Source of the DNA: Acetobacter fabarum
GTDB taxonomy: Bacteria > Pseudomonadota > Alphaproteobacteria > Acetobacterales > Acetobacteraceae
NCBI RefSeq assembly: GCF_011516925.1
Contig: NZ_WOTG01000001.1
Location: forward strand, 186,001 to 250,000
Direction: 5' to 3'
Length of the DNA: 64,000 nt
The position numbers and the translations under genes were made by a program. Shown here one piece after another: positions 44,998 through 53,969 of this stretch. The notes beneath the pieces were generated by a model. The model was not told the DNA's origin, did no database searches, and saw only the letters and a program-made list of their open reading frames with translations. Within the stretch, counting starts at the first letter, position 1. The number at the start of each line of letters is the position of its first letter.

Positions 44998-46068
44998 TCA
45001 CACCCCTTCGTGCAGCAGTGCGGGTGCGAGCGGGTCTGCCCCGTAATGTCGCAGCCAGCGGATATCGCTTTCATAGAACGAGCGCAGGTCGGGGATGCCG
45101 TTCTTCAGCATCGCCAGGCGCTCGACCCCCATACCAAAGGCAAAACCCTGCCATACGCGCGGGTCCAGCCCACAATTGGCCAGAACACGGGCATGGACCA
45201 TGCCTGCGCCCAGCACTTCCAGCCAGTCTTCCCCGGCCCCGATTTCACCCGTTTTGCGCGACCAGCCAATATCCACTTCCAAAGATGGCTCGGTAAACGG
45301 GAAGTAGGATGAGCGAAAACGCACCGGCAGAGACGGCTTGCCAAAAAATGCACGCAAAAACTCGATCAGGCAGCCCTTGAGGTGCCCAAGAGTAATGCCC
45401 TGCCCCACAACCAGACCTTCGCACTGGTGGAACATGGGGGAATGCGTTGCATCGTGGTCAGCGCGGTAGGTCCGGCCGGGCGCAATAATGCGGATAGGCG
45501 GCTTTTGCCCCAGCATGGTGCGGATCTGCACGCCCGAGGTCTGGGTCCGCAGGACGCGGGTTACATCCAGCCCCGGCGCAGGCGGGAGGTAAAACGTGTC
45601 GTGGTCAGTCCGGGCGGGGTGATGGTCAGGCGTGTTCAGGGCCGAAAAGTTGTGCCAGTCAGTCTCGATATCCGGCCCTTCAGCAACCTGGAAACCCATG
45701 ACACCAAAAATGGCCGTCATTTCCTCGATCGTGCGGCTGATCGGGTGGATGTAGCCTGCGGCCTCTGCCGGCGGGGGTACGGTTACGTCCAGTTTTTCGG
45801 CAATCAGGCGGGCCTGCAGGGCAGCGGCTTCCAGCTCCTTGCCGCGGGCTTCTACCGCCTGGGTCAGCTCATCACGCAGGCGGTTCAGGGCAACGCCCCG
45901 CGCCTTGCGCTCATCGGGCTGCATTTTCCCCAACGCCTTGAGCAGACCGGTCAGGCGGCCGGATTTGCCCAGAGTGCCAACGCGCACGGCATCCCATGCC
46001 CGCAGGTCTGTGGCACCAGCCAGTTCGGACAGGACATCCTGCCGAAGAGTTTCTAGATCGTCGCTCAT
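44998..46068 (-). CDS. pheS: Phenylalanyl-tRNA synthetase alpha subunit
   Basis: 356 residues from ATG 46068. N-terminal coiled coil (about 1-95), then class II catalytic motifs: HPISRTIEEMTAIFGVMGF, the motif 2 stretch GRTYRADHDATHSPMFHQCEG, and motif 3 in GFAFGMGVERLAML. It charges tRNA-Phe. Order on the minus strand is rpmI, rplT, terminator hairpin, pheS, pheT. A short in-frame ORF with four Phe codons ends in the pheS start codon (see findings). Confidence 0.95.
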   Translation of the reverse strand: MSDDLETLRQDVLSELAGATDLRAWDAVRVGTLGKSGRLTGLLKALGKMQPDERKARGVALNRLRDELTQAVEARGKELEAAALQARLIAEKLDVTVPPPAEAAGYIHPISRTIEEMTAIFGVMGFQVAEGPDIETDWHNFSALNTPDHHPARTDHDTFYLPPAPGLDVTRVLRTQTSGVQIRTMLGQKPPIRIIAPGRTYRADHDATHSPMFHQCEGLVVGQGITLGHLKGCLIEFLRAFFGKPSLPVRFRSSYFPFTEPSLEVDIGWSRKTGEIGAGEDWLEVLGAGMVHARVLANCGLDPRVWQGFAFGMGVERLAMLKNGIPDLRSFYESDIRWLRHYGADPLAPALLHEGV

Positions 46069-46163
46069 GGAACCCCGCGCTGAGGAAAAAATACTACCCG
46101 GCGGATACAATCTCCCGCTCCGGGAGAAAAGCCCTTAGGCCCAAAAACCATCCGCCAAAAAGC

Positions 46164-46192
46164 AAAAAGGCCGCCCGGTAAGGGACGGCCTT
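46164..46192 (-). terminator. Terminator between rplT and pheS
   Basis: On the minus strand AAGGCCGTCCC pairs with GGGCGGCCTT with one bulge, loop TTACC, followed by a U-run (A-run 46164-46168 on plus). Confidence 0.82.
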
Positions 46193-46222
46193 CTTGTATA
46201 CCGGATCTGTCAGAACCGGCAA

Positions 46223-46582
46223 TCAGGCTGCCAGAGCGGCCTGTGCCTTCTTGACGATTTCGGCAAAGGTTGCTGCGTCATCAAATGCGATGGCGGCCAG
46301 AACCTTACGGTCAATCTCGATCCCTGCCTTGGCCAGACCGTTAATGAAACGGCTGTAGGTCAGGCCGTGTTCACGCACAGCGGCGTTAATACGCTGGATC
46401 CACAGAGCGCGGAATTCACGCTTCTTGTTGCGGCGGTCGCGATATGCGTACTGGAGCGCCTTTTCAACGCGTTCCAGAGCAATGCGGTAGTTGGTGGAAG
46501 ACCGGCCGCGGTAACCCTTGGACAGTTCCAGAACTTTTTTGTGGCGAGCGAGTGTGGTTACACCGCGTTTAACACGTGCCAT
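46223..46582 (-). CDS. rplT: 50S ribosomal protein L20
   Basis: 119 residues, standard L20: [27 protein letters not shown], then [27 protein letters not shown]. Binds 23S rRNA early in assembly. It follows rpmI by 14 nt in the same operon. The usual first gene, infC, is not upstream here. Confidence 0.97.
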   Translation of the reverse strand: MARVKRGVTTLARHKKVLELSKGYRGRSSTNYRIALERVEKALQYAYRDRRNKKREFRALWIQRINAAVREHGLTYSRFINGLAKAGIEIDRKVLAAIAFDDAATFAEIVKKAQAALAA

Positions 46583-46596
46583 ATCTTAGATGCTCC

Positions 46597-46797
46597 TTAC
46601 AGCCCGTAGGGGGCCCACTGCTTAACCGTACGGCCGTCCTGCGGCTGAAGAACCTGCGTGCCGCGAGCGGAGCGCTTCATCTTCTGGGTACGCTTGATCA
46701 TGCCGTGACGCTTACCGCACGGGCCGGAGAGCACCTTGCCGGTCGCGGTGATCTTGAACCGCTTCTTGACCGACGATTTGGTCTTCATTTTGGGCAT
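46597..46797 (-). CDS. rpmI: 50S ribosomal protein L35
   Basis: 66 residues from ATG 46797: [21 protein letters not shown], with the basic [14 protein letters not shown] segment. The longer frame to 46881 lacks a start signal. First gene of the rpmI-rplT unit. Confidence 0.96.
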   Translation of the reverse strand: MPKMKTKSSVKKRFKITATGKVLSGPCGKRHGMIKRTQKMKRSARGTQVLQPQDGRTVKQWAPYGL

Positions 46798-47343
46798 TTC
46801 ATTACTCCTGAAATACGCTGGACATAACCGCCCTACCCCCGAAGGAATAAAGTGGCTTCTGCACGGCCGGGCATGCCCCACAGGCCCGGACGCGTGCGCG
46901 AATGCGCTTCCTTAAAAGAAAGGGGGGCAGCTTTCAAGCCTTTGCTTGCAACAAATCTGCTCCACAAGGGGCAACCGATTCTTCGACCGGTCGGATTCTG
47001 TGCAGCGTAAAGCGCCTGTTCCGCATACATATATAAGGTATGCCCCTCTACTTGCCCGAGCAAAATGCATGCCGCACATGCAAATTTTCACCTGTCTATA
47101 TTTTATAGAATATAGATAATAACCAAAAAAGGCCGATTTTTGTAATATTCTTGCGATATAGATAAATCATATACACTTTGTCGTGTAATAACGCGGCTTC
47201 TATGCGTTTATCTGTGACAGAAATCCAGATAAGATTGATCTCAATCAACGACAGACCGCAGATGCTGTTCCTCTGGCTGTGTTGGGCAGACTTGATCCAT
47301 CTGCCCGCCAGACGGGACGTTTACACATAAGGTGGGGATTAGA
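46798..47343. other. Long AT-rich divergent regulatory region, rpmI / aldehyde dehydrogenase operon
   Basis: 546 bp without a credible gene. The right half is strikingly AT-rich. It contains inverted repeats TGCATG-N5-CATGCA (47066-47082) and TCTATATT-N6-AATATAGA (47095-47116), two ATATAGATAA-like direct repeats (near 47110 and 47155), and a perfect FNR-type box (47235-47248). A TTATATAT string near 47030-47040 could be part of the rpmI promoter. No riboswitch was recognised. Confidence 0.6.
47235..47248. promoter_or_regulatory. FNR/FixK-type binding site upstream of the aldehyde dehydrogenase operon
   Basis: TTGATCTCAATCAA matches TTGAT-N4-ATCAA at all ten defined positions. It lies 96 bp upstream of the first gene's GTG. 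Whether it activates or represses cannot be told because the promoter is not clear. Confidence 0.7.
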
Positions 47344-48672
47344 GTGATCAAACGTCTTTTAGCAGGAGCAGCCGCCATTGGTGCCGTGGGTGGCCTGGGT
47401 TTTCTTTATTACGCCTGGTACCCCCCCATAGAACCCGTGGAACCCCCTGACCGCAGCAGTTTTTCTGCCGAGCAGATCGAACGTGGCCGTATTGTTGCCG
47501 CCGAAGGATACTGCGCAGAGTGCCATACCCGCACAGACATGGGCGGTGGGCCGGAACTGGCTGGCGATTACAAGATGGAGACCCCGTTTGGTGCCATCTA
47601 TTCTTCCAATATTACCCCAGACCCCGAAACCGGCATAGGCAACTGGTCGGAAGAAGCCTTCCAACGCACCATGCACCTTGGGGTTTCCCGCAAGGGGGTC
47701 CACCTTATTCCGGCCTTCCCGTTTGATCATTTTACCAAAATGACCGAGCAGGATGTCTCCGACCTTTATGCTTATCTGATGACACGCCCTGCCGTGCACA
47801 TGACGCACCGCACCAACGAGCTGCCCTTCCCGCTCAGCCTGCGTATTCTGCAGGCCGGCTGGAAGCTGCTGTACTTCACCCCCGGCGTGTACAAACCCGA
47901 CCCGCGGCATGATGCCTTGTGGAACCGTGGAGCTTACCTGTCTGAAGGTAACGCCCATTGCGGCGCATGCCATACCCCACGTGACTTCATGGGGGCGGAA
48001 AAGAAGAGCGCCCCGTACGACGGCGCAGTGGTGGACAACTGGATTGCCCCCCCACTGAACGAGCATAACCCGACCCCCACCACATGGACGGAAGACGAGC
48101 TGTTCCAGTACCTGCGTTATGGGGTGGCACCGCTCCATGGGCCTGCTGGTGGCCCCATGTCCCCCGTGCCGCACCGCTTCCTCTCCACCGTACCGGAAGA
48201 AGATGTACACGCCATCGCGCATTATTTTGCCGATGTGGACCATGCCGCCGAGCGTGAAAAGCACGACAAGGCCGCCCTTGCCCGCGCCATGGAACAGTCC
48301 AAGATCGACCTGATCGGCCCGACCGTGGACCCCGACGCCAAGCTTTATCAGGGTGCATGTGCGGCCTGCCATTACAATGCAGCCCCTTCCCCCGTACTGG
48401 GCCGCCCCGATCTGGCGCTGAACAACGCGCTTTGGCTGGATGAACCCACCAACCTCTATCAGGTCATCCTGCATGGGCTGACAGCGGAAGAAGGCCAGTC
48501 CGGCGTAGCCATGCCCAGCTTCTACAATGCCCTGTCCGATCAGGATATGGCGCGGATTGCCGCTTACCTGCGCCGCACCCGCACCACCCTGCCACCATGG
48601 ACGGATCTGGAAAAGAAAGCAGCCGCAGTGCGCAAGACCATTACCACCATTCCTGTCAATTCATCGCACTAA
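47344..48672 (+). CDS. Triheme cytochrome c subunit of membrane-bound aldehyde dehydrogenase
   Basis: 442 residues from GTG 47344 (AAGGTGGGG about 8-15 nt upstream; GTG 47332 is less well placed). An N-terminal membrane anchor (residues 4-25) is followed by three c-type heme motifs: CAECH (57-61), CGACH (206-210) and CAACH (339-343). Such subunits pass electrons from the molybdenum subunit to ubiquinone at the periplasmic face. First gene of a three-gene operon with the [2Fe-2S] and large subunits. The aldF/aldG naming varies, so no symbol is given. Confidence 0.9.
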   Translation: MIKRLLAGAAAIGAVGGLGFLYYAWYPPIEPVEPPDRSSFSAEQIERGRIVAAEGYCAECHTRTDMGGGPELAGDYKMETPFGAIYSSNITPDPETGIGNWSEEAFQRTMHLGVSRKGVHLIPAFPFDHFTKMTEQDVSDLYAYLMTRPAVHMTHRTNELPFPLSLRILQAGWKLLYFTPGVYKPDPRHDALWNRGAYLSEGNAHCGACHTPRDFMGAEKKSAPYDGAVVDNWIAPPLNEHNPTPTTWTEDELFQYLRYGVAPLHGPAGGPMSPVPHRFLSTVPEEDVHAIAHYFADVDHAAEREKHDKAALARAMEQSKIDLIGPTVDPDAKLYQGACAACHYNAAPSPVLGRPDLALNNALWLDEPTNLYQVILHGLTAEEGQSGVAMPSFYNALSDQDMARIAAYLRRTRTTLPPWTDLEKKAAAVRKTITTIPVNSSH

Positions 48673-48692
48673 GACGGACCACGGAGCACGAG

Positions 48693-49169
48693 ATGGTAAA
48701 ATTCAAACTCAATGGCCGTGACGTTTCTGTCGATGTGCCGGACGACACCCCCCTGCTGTGGGCGCTGCGTGATGATCTGGACCTGACAGGCACAAAGTTT
48801 GGCTGTGGCGTAGGCCAGTGTGGTGCCTGCACCGTTCTGGTTGGTGGCCGGGCAACCCGTTCCTGCATTACTCCGCTCAGTTCGCTGGAAGGGGCTGATG
48901 TTACCACCATTGAAGGGCTGGACCCCAATGGCAAACATGCCGTGCAGGAAGCATGGAAGGACATTCAGGTTCCGCAGTGCGGGTACTGCCAGTCTGGCCA
49001 GATCATGCAGGCCGTTAGCCTGTTAAAGGACTACCCGGACCCCACGGATGAGGAAATTGATGGTGTTATGGGCGGCAGCCTGTGCCGCTGCATGACCTAT
49101 GTCCGTATTCGCAAAGCCATTAAAAAAGCAGCTGCCGCCCTGCGCAAGGAGGAGGCATCCAATGGGTAA
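48693..49169 (+). CDS. [2Fe-2S] small subunit of membrane-bound aldehyde dehydrogenase
   Basis: 158 residues from ATG 48693 (GGAG about 10 nt upstream). Xanthine-oxidase-family iron-sulfur subunit with two clusters. The plant-type set is Cys38, Cys43, Cys46 and Cys58 (FGCGVGQCGACTVL...SC). The second, helical-domain set is Cys96, Cys99, Cys131 and Cys133 (PQCGYCQSGQ...LCRC). It relays electrons from the molybdenum cofactor to the hemes. It has no signal peptide and is likely exported with the Tat-signalled large subunit. It overlaps the next gene by 8 nt. Confidence 0.92.
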   Translation: MVKFKLNGRDVSVDVPDDTPLLWALRDDLDLTGTKFGCGVGQCGACTVLVGGRATRSCITPLSSLEGADVTTIEGLDPNGKHAVQEAWKDIQVPQCGYCQSGQIMQAVSLLKDYPDPTDEEIDGVMGGSLCRCMTYVRIRKAIKKAAAALRKEEASNG

Positions 49170-51492
49170 GCTCGAACGTATTGCCGCACAGCAGGACCGG
49201 GCTGCGGGCCGTGGACCTTCGCGCCGCAGTTTTCTGCTCACCGCAGCAGGTTCTGCCTTTCTGTTCGGGTTTGCCCGTCAGGGCAAGGCAGCGCAGGTTT
49301 ACCCGCAGGGCGCACCGGAAGCCCTGAAGGAAGCCGCCGCCTTTGAACCCACGATCTGGTGCTCCATTGCCCCCGATGGCTGGGTGAATGTGAACATCAT
49401 CCGTGCGGAAATGGGCCAGCATATTGGCACGGCCCTTGCCCGCATTATTGCGGATGAAATGGAAGCCGACTGGAACAAGGTCCGCATTACCTATGTGGAT
49501 ACAGACCCCAAATGGGGCCTTATGGTAACAGGTGGCTCCTGGTCCGTGTGGATGACGTGGGACCAGTTCCGTCAGGCCGGGGCTGCTGCGCGCACGGTCA
49601 TGGTGGAACAGGGTGCTAAACTGCTGGGGGTTTCCCCCGCTGCCTGTATTGCCCGCAACGGGCAGGTTATTGCTGGCGGCCGGTCGATCAGCTACGGCGA
49701 TATTGTCAGCCGTGCGCACCCGACCAAAACCTACACGCCAGAAGAAATGGCCAAGCTGCCGCTCAAGCCTGCATCCGAGCACCGGCTGATTGGCAAGGAT
49801 GTCAAGGCGCTGGATATTCCATCCAAAACCAACGGCACCGCCATTTACGGCATAGACGCCAAGCTTGAGGGCATGGTGTACGCCCGCCCCAAACTGCCGC
49901 CCACGCGCTATGGCTCCAAAGTTGTCTCGGTGGATGACAGCGAGGCCAAAAAGGTCAAGGGGTACATCCGCTACATTGTGCTCGAAGACCCGTCCGATAC
50001 CGTACCGGGCTGGGTTGCGGTTCTGGCCTCCTCCTACCCTGCGGCCATCCGCGCAACGGATGCGCTCAAGGTTGTCTGGACCCCGGGCAAGACCGCCAAC
50101 GTAACCGAGCAGGATATTCTGGACTACGGCCGCAAGCAGATTGCAAACAAAGCCGGTGGTTCGTGCGTGTTCAACGACCCCGGCGTGGACGAAACATTCG
50201 CCAAGGCCACCAAGGTGGTGGAGCAGACCTATACCTGCTCCTCCGTACTGCATTACCAGCTTGAACCCATGAACGCGCTGGCCCGCCAGCACGAAGGCAA
50301 GTGGGAAGTGCATTGCGGCAACCAGTGGCAGACCCTGTTCCTGCCCGTTATTGCCAAAGCGCTCCAGGTGCCTGAATCCGAAGTGGTCATGCGCAGCTAC
50401 CTGCTGGGTGGGGGCTTTGGCCGCCGCCTGAACGGGGACTACGCAGTGCCTGCTGCCCTTATTTCCAAGGCCATCGGGGGCAAGCCGGTCAAGCTGATCT
50501 TTACCCGCTCGGATGACGTGCTGTTTGACTCCATCCGTTCCCCCTCCGTGCAGACGGTCCGCGCAGCACTGGGGCAGGACGGCGCAATTACTGCGTGGCA
50601 GCACCATGCCTCCGCTGGCTGGCCAACCCGTGTTATGGCCAGCGCATTCATGGAAAAAGGCGCGGACGGCAAACCCTATGACCAGTTTGCCATTGCAGGT
50701 GCCGACCACTGGTACGATGTCGGCCCCATGCTGGTGCGCGCGCTGGACAATGAACTGGCAAGCGAAACCTTCCGCCCCGGCTGGCTGCGTTCGGTCAGTT
50801 CCGGCTGGACCCCATGGGCGCATGAGAGCTTTTTGGACGAAATTGCCTATGCCCGTAAGCTGGACCCGGTGGACTACCGCCTGAGCCTGCTGGACAGCAA
50901 AGGCCGCAATGCAGGCAGCGCCCCCAACTCCGTGGGTGGGGCCAGCCGTCAGGCCAATGTGCTCAGGCATCTGGTGGAAAAATGTGGCTATGGCAAGGTT
51001 TCCCTGCCTGCGGATACAGCCATTGGCATTGCCACCACCTTTGGGCAGGAACGCGCCATGCCAACATGGACGGCTGGTGCCGTGCAGGTGCATGTTGACC
51101 GCAAGACAGGCGTTGTAACCTGCCAGAAAATCTGGCTGGTGCTGGATGCTGGCACAATTATCGACCCCGACGGGGCCGCTGCCCAGACCGAGGGCGGTGC
51201 CCTGTGGGGGCTGAGCATGGCCCTGTTTGAAGGAACGGAAATTGTGGACGGCAACGTGCGCGACCGTAACCTGAACACCTACACCCCCCTGCGCATTGCG
51301 GATGTGCCTGAAATGGATGTTGAGTTCCTGCCCAGCACGGAAAAGCCCATGGGTCTGGGTGAGCCGGGCGTTACAACCATTGCACCTGCCGTGGGCAACG
51401 CCATTTTCAATGCAGTAGGTGTGCGCCTGCGCCACCTGCCCATCCGCCCGGCGGATGTGCTGAAAGCGCTGAAGGAAAAAGGGAACGCCTGA
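49162..51492 (+). CDS. aldH: Molybdopterin large subunit of membrane-bound aldehyde dehydrogenase
   Basis: 776 residues from ATG 49162 (AAGGAGGAGG upstream). A Tat signal, SRRSFLLTAAGSAFLFGFA, starts at residue 20. The body matches the AldH/IorB molybdenum hydroxylase family: NIIRAEMGQHIGTALARII, LLGGGFGRRLNGDY for cofactor binding, and the catalytic glutamate E734 in GLGEPGVTTIAP. The segment DTDPKWGLMVTGGSWSVWMTW closely resembles the acetic acid bacterial enzyme as I remember it. It oxidises acetaldehyde to acetate in vinegar-type metabolism. Related isoquinoline oxidoreductases share the fold, so substrate is by inference. Confidence 0.88.
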   Translation: MGKLERIAAQQDRAAGRGPSRRSFLLTAAGSAFLFGFARQGKAAQVYPQGAPEALKEAAAFEPTIWCSIAPDGWVNVNIIRAEMGQHIGTALARIIADEMEADWNKVRITYVDTDPKWGLMVTGGSWSVWMTWDQFRQAGAAARTVMVEQGAKLLGVSPAACIARNGQVIAGGRSISYGDIVSRAHPTKTYTPEEMAKLPLKPASEHRLIGKDVKALDIPSKTNGTAIYGIDAKLEGMVYARPKLPPTRYGSKVVSVDDSEAKKVKGYIRYIVLEDPSDTVPGWVAVLASSYPAAIRATDALKVVWTPGKTANVTEQDILDYGRKQIANKAGGSCVFNDPGVDETFAKATKVVEQTYTCSSVLHYQLEPMNALARQHEGKWEVHCGNQWQTLFLPVIAKALQVPESEVVMRSYLLGGGFGRRLNGDYAVPAALISKAIGGKPVKLIFTRSDDVLFDSIRSPSVQTVRAALGQDGAITAWQHHASAGWPTRVMASAFMEKGADGKPYDQFAIAGADHWYDVGPMLVRALDNELASETFRPGWLRSVSSGWTPWAHESFLDEIAYARKLDPVDYRLSLLDSKGRNAGSAPNSVGGASRQANVLRHLVEKCGYGKVSLPADTAIGIATTFGQERAMPTWTAGAVQVHVDRKTGVVTCQKIWLVLDAGTIIDPDGAAAQTEGGALWGLSMALFEGTEIVDGNVRDRNLNTYTPLRIADVPEMDVEFLPSTEKPMGLGEPGVTTIAPAVGNAIFNAVGVRLRHLPIRPADVLKALKEKGNA

Positions 51493-51514
51493 AGCACCGG
51501 GCTTTCCACACTTT

Positions 51515-51553
51515 AAAAAAGCCGGTCCTCCACACGGGGGGACCGGCTTTTTT
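51515..51553. terminator. Terminator of the aldehyde dehydrogenase operon
   Basis: AAAAAAGCCGGTC (51515-51527) pairs with GACCGGCTTTTTT (51541-51553); A-run and T-run flank it on both sides. Confidence 0.92.
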
Positions 51554-51632
51554 GTGCCTGAGCACCTGCATTCCACCAGACAGCCGAACCATGTAGGCTG
51601 CTCTTTGCAAGAAAACAGCAGGAAAAACCGAT

Positions 51633-52145
51633 ATGTCTGTCAGTGTACGAAAAATACTCCTGCTGGGAGCCTTGCCGTTTGCCTTAGCAAGTGCTGGGCC
51701 GACCTCTGCGCTTTGTGCACCAGCCAGAACACAGGCCATTACATGGCAGACTTATACAAACGGACGTTTTGGGTATCAGATATGCTACCCGTCTCACCTC
51801 TTCACGCCGCAGGGGGAAGCTGGGAATGGAGACGGCCAGCATTTTCTGGCCAAAGATGGCGGTGACCTTCTGGTTTACGGCTCCTTCGCCCCTGAAACTC
51901 TCGAGGAGGAAATTTCCTATATCGCCGAAGGAAAGCGCAATATCACCTACAGGACCATTCACCGGGACTGCGCCGTTCTTTCGGGTGATATAGATGAAAA
52001 ATCAGAATTTTACGCCAAGATATTCTGGAAAAAACATCAGTTCTCAAATTTTGAACTGAGATACCCAAAAGCCGAAAAAGCCCGTTACCAACAGATTATT
52101 GAACATCTTGTTGGCTGTTTTTACCCCGGCGTGGTGGACTACTGA
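51633..52145 (+). CDS. Secreted protein of unknown function, atypical composition
   Basis: 170 residues. A signal peptide (MSVSVRKILLLGALPFALASAGPTSALCAP, cleavage near Ala-Leu-Cys-Ala) leads into a mature domain of about 140 residues with WQTYTNGRFGYQICYPSHLF at its start. That resembles short periplasmic domains of unknown function whose first strand contains FGYxxxYP. Three cysteines occur in the mature part. The second half uses many A/T-ending codons (Lys AAA, Phe TTT), unlike its neighbours. No Shine-Dalgarno stronger than AGGAAAAA is seen. Confidence 0.6.
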   Translation: MSVSVRKILLLGALPFALASAGPTSALCAPARTQAITWQTYTNGRFGYQICYPSHLFTPQGEAGNGDGQHFLAKDGGDLLVYGSFAPETLEEEISYIAEGKRNITYRTIHRDCAVLSGDIDEKSEFYAKIFWKKHQFSNFELRYPKAEKARYQQIIEHLVGCFYPGVVDY

Positions 52146-52170
52146 ACACTTTATATCTCACCCCCCCAAA

Positions 52171-52193
52171 CCAGCCTGTAACCCACAGGCTGG
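52171..52193. terminator. Hairpin between convergent genes
   Basis: Perfect 9-bp stem CCAGCCTGT / ACAGGCTGG, loop AACCC, extended by flanking C and G runs but without a T-tail. Possible terminator or transcript-end stabiliser. Confidence 0.4.
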
Positions 52194-52215
52194 GGGCACA
52201 GACAACCGGGCCTGA

Positions 52216-52656
52216 TCAGGCAGATACGGCAGCAGCCGAGCGCATGGCGCGGGCCATGGCTTCAACCCCGTTACCGCGATTGGTGGACAAAGCCTGTACC
52301 AACCCCAGATCACGCAGGAAGCCGGGGTCCGTTGCCTGAATTTCCTCCCGCGTGCGACCAGAATACACACGCAGCAGAAGTGCCACCAACCCGCTGACAA
52401 TGGCGGCATCGGACAGGCCCGCAAAGTAGAGCCTGCCATCAGCTTCCTTTGCCTCCAGCCAGACCTGGCTCTGGCAACCGGGCACACGGTGCGCATCATT
52501 GCACCATTCTGGTGGGAATGGTGGCAACTTGCGCCCCATTTCTATGATGTACTGGTAGCGTTCCATCCAGTCATCAAACACGTCCAGTTCGTCGCCAATG
52601 GCTTCGATGGCTTCTGCCGCAGTGTCTTCCTGCGGCGTTACAAAAGGTGCTTCCAT
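52216..52656 (-). CDS. sufE: SufE-family cysteine desulfuration protein
   Basis: 146 residues. The active-site cysteine is Cys61 in HRVPGCQSQVWL, the SufE signature that accepts persulfide from SufS for Fe-S cluster building. The N-terminus (DELDVFDDWMERYQYIIEMGRKLPPFP) is typical. Its ATG overlaps the hslU stop by one base (TAATG), so it is translated with hslVU rather than with a suf cluster. Confidence 0.92.
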   Translation of the reverse strand: MEAPFVTPQEDTAAEAIEAIGDELDVFDDWMERYQYIIEMGRKLPPFPPEWCNDAHRVPGCQSQVWLEAKEADGRLYFAGLSDAAIVSGLVALLLRVYSGRTREEIQATDPGFLRDLGLVQALSTNRGNGVEAMARAMRSAAAVSA

Positions 52657-53969
52657 TACAAAATAAACCTGCTCAGATCGCCCTTGCGGGCCAGTGGGGC
52701 CACCTTGTCCCGCACCATGGCGCCATCCACAACAACATTTTCGCCCCCACGCTCGGGTGCGGTGAAGGAAATATCTTCCAGCAGTTTTTCCAGCACTGTT
52801 GCAAGCCTGCGCGCGCCTATATTTTCCACCCGTTCGTTAATGTCCGCAGCCAGTTCGGCCAGCGCATCCACGGCATCATTGGCAAAGGTCAGGTTTACAC
52901 CTTCGGTTTTCATCAAGGCGGAATACTGTTTGAGCAGGGAGTGTTCCGGGTCGGTGAGAATACGCCGCAGATCATCGCGTGAGAGGGGTTGCAGTTCCAC
53001 ACGAATAGGCAGACGCCCCTGCAATTCCGGCAGCAGGTCGGACGGTTTGGCCAGATGGAACGCACCAGAAGCAATAAACAGGATATGGTCGGTTTTGACC
53101 GGCCCGTGCTTGGTGGAAACGGTCGTGCCTTCAATAAGGGGCAGCAGGTCGCGCTGCACCCCCTCGCGCGAGACATCGCCCCCCTTTACTCCGCTCTCGG
53201 ATGAACGGGCACAGACCTTGTCGATCTCATCCAGAAAAACAATGCCGTTGTTCTGCACATGGGCTACAGCCTCACGCGTTAAGCTCTCGCTATCCAGCAG
53301 ACGCTCGACCTCCTCCCGCTGCAACTGTTTGCGGGCATCGGAAATCCGGAGTTTTTTCTGCTTGGGGGCGCGGTTCATAAACCCTTTCATCATATCGCCA
53401 ATGTTGATCACGCTCCCCGGCATCATACCCGGCATGTCTGCCGGGCCTGTGGGGGCGGGATCGGTTATGGCAATGTCAATTTCCTTATCCTCAAGCTGAC
53501 CGCTGCGCAGCATGGTGCGGAACTTGCTTTTGGTATCGGCCGAGGAGCCATCACCTGCCAGTACGTTGACAATCCGCTCATCCGCCGCCTGAGCTGCCTG
53601 CTCTTCCACATCCTTGCGACGCATGTCCTTGAGCATGACAATGGCAGCATCCACCAGATCGCGCACAATGCTATCCACGTCCCGGCCAACATAGCCGACC
53701 TCGGTAAACTTTGTGGCTTCCACCTTAAGGAAGGGTGCCTGCGCCAGTTTGGCCAGCCTGCGGGCAATTTCGGTTTTGCCGCAGCCGGTCGGGCCGATCA
53801 TGAGGATGTTCTTGGGAACAACCTCCTCCCGCATGGCTTCTGGCAGTTGCGCCCTGCGCCAGCGATTGCGCATGGCAATGGCAACCGCACGTTTGGCATC
53901 GCCCTGCCCTACAATGTAGCGATCAAGCTCGGCAACAATATCACGCGGGGAAAGATGGGGGGCTTGCAT
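52656..53969 (-). CDS. hslU: HslU, ATPase subunit of the HslVU protease
   Basis: 437 residues. Walker A is GPTGCGKT (59-66), Walker B is GIVFLDEID and the sensor arginine is in GRLPIRVEL. The I-domain lies between (about 110-230, with [25 protein letters not shown]), and the C-terminal tail ends in SRFIL, which docks into HslV. It unfolds substrates for HslV. The ATG overlaps the hslV TGA by one base. Confidence 0.96.
   Translation of the reverse strand: MQAPHLSPRDIVAELDRYIVGQGDAKRAVAIAMRNRWRRAQLPEAMREEVVPKNILMIGPTGCGKTEIARRLAKLAQAPFLKVEATKFTEVGYVGRDVDSIVRDLVDAAIVMLKDMRRKDVEEQAAQAADERIVNVLAGDGSSADTKSKFRTMLRSGQLEDKEIDIAITDPAPTGPADMPGMMPGSVINIGDMMKGFMNRAPKQKKLRISDARKQLQREEVERLLDSESLTREAVAHVQNNGIVFLDEIDKVCARSSESGVKGGDVSREGVQRDLLPLIEGTTVSTKHGPVKTDHILFIASGAFHLAKPSDLLPELQGRLPIRVELQPLSRDDLRRILTDPEHSLLKQYSALMKTEGVNLTFANDAVDALAELAADINERVENIGARRLATVLEKLLEDISFTAPERGGENVVVDGAMVRDKVAPLARKGDLSRFIL

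Noticed and set aside
49120-51576. 818-codon open frame antisense to the aldehyde dehydrogenase large subunit
   Set aside because: Long antisense frames are expected opposite GC-rich genes with strong codon bias. The translation has no recognisable domain and reads as low-complexity Gly/His/Ala/Arg, and there is no plausible ribosome binding site.
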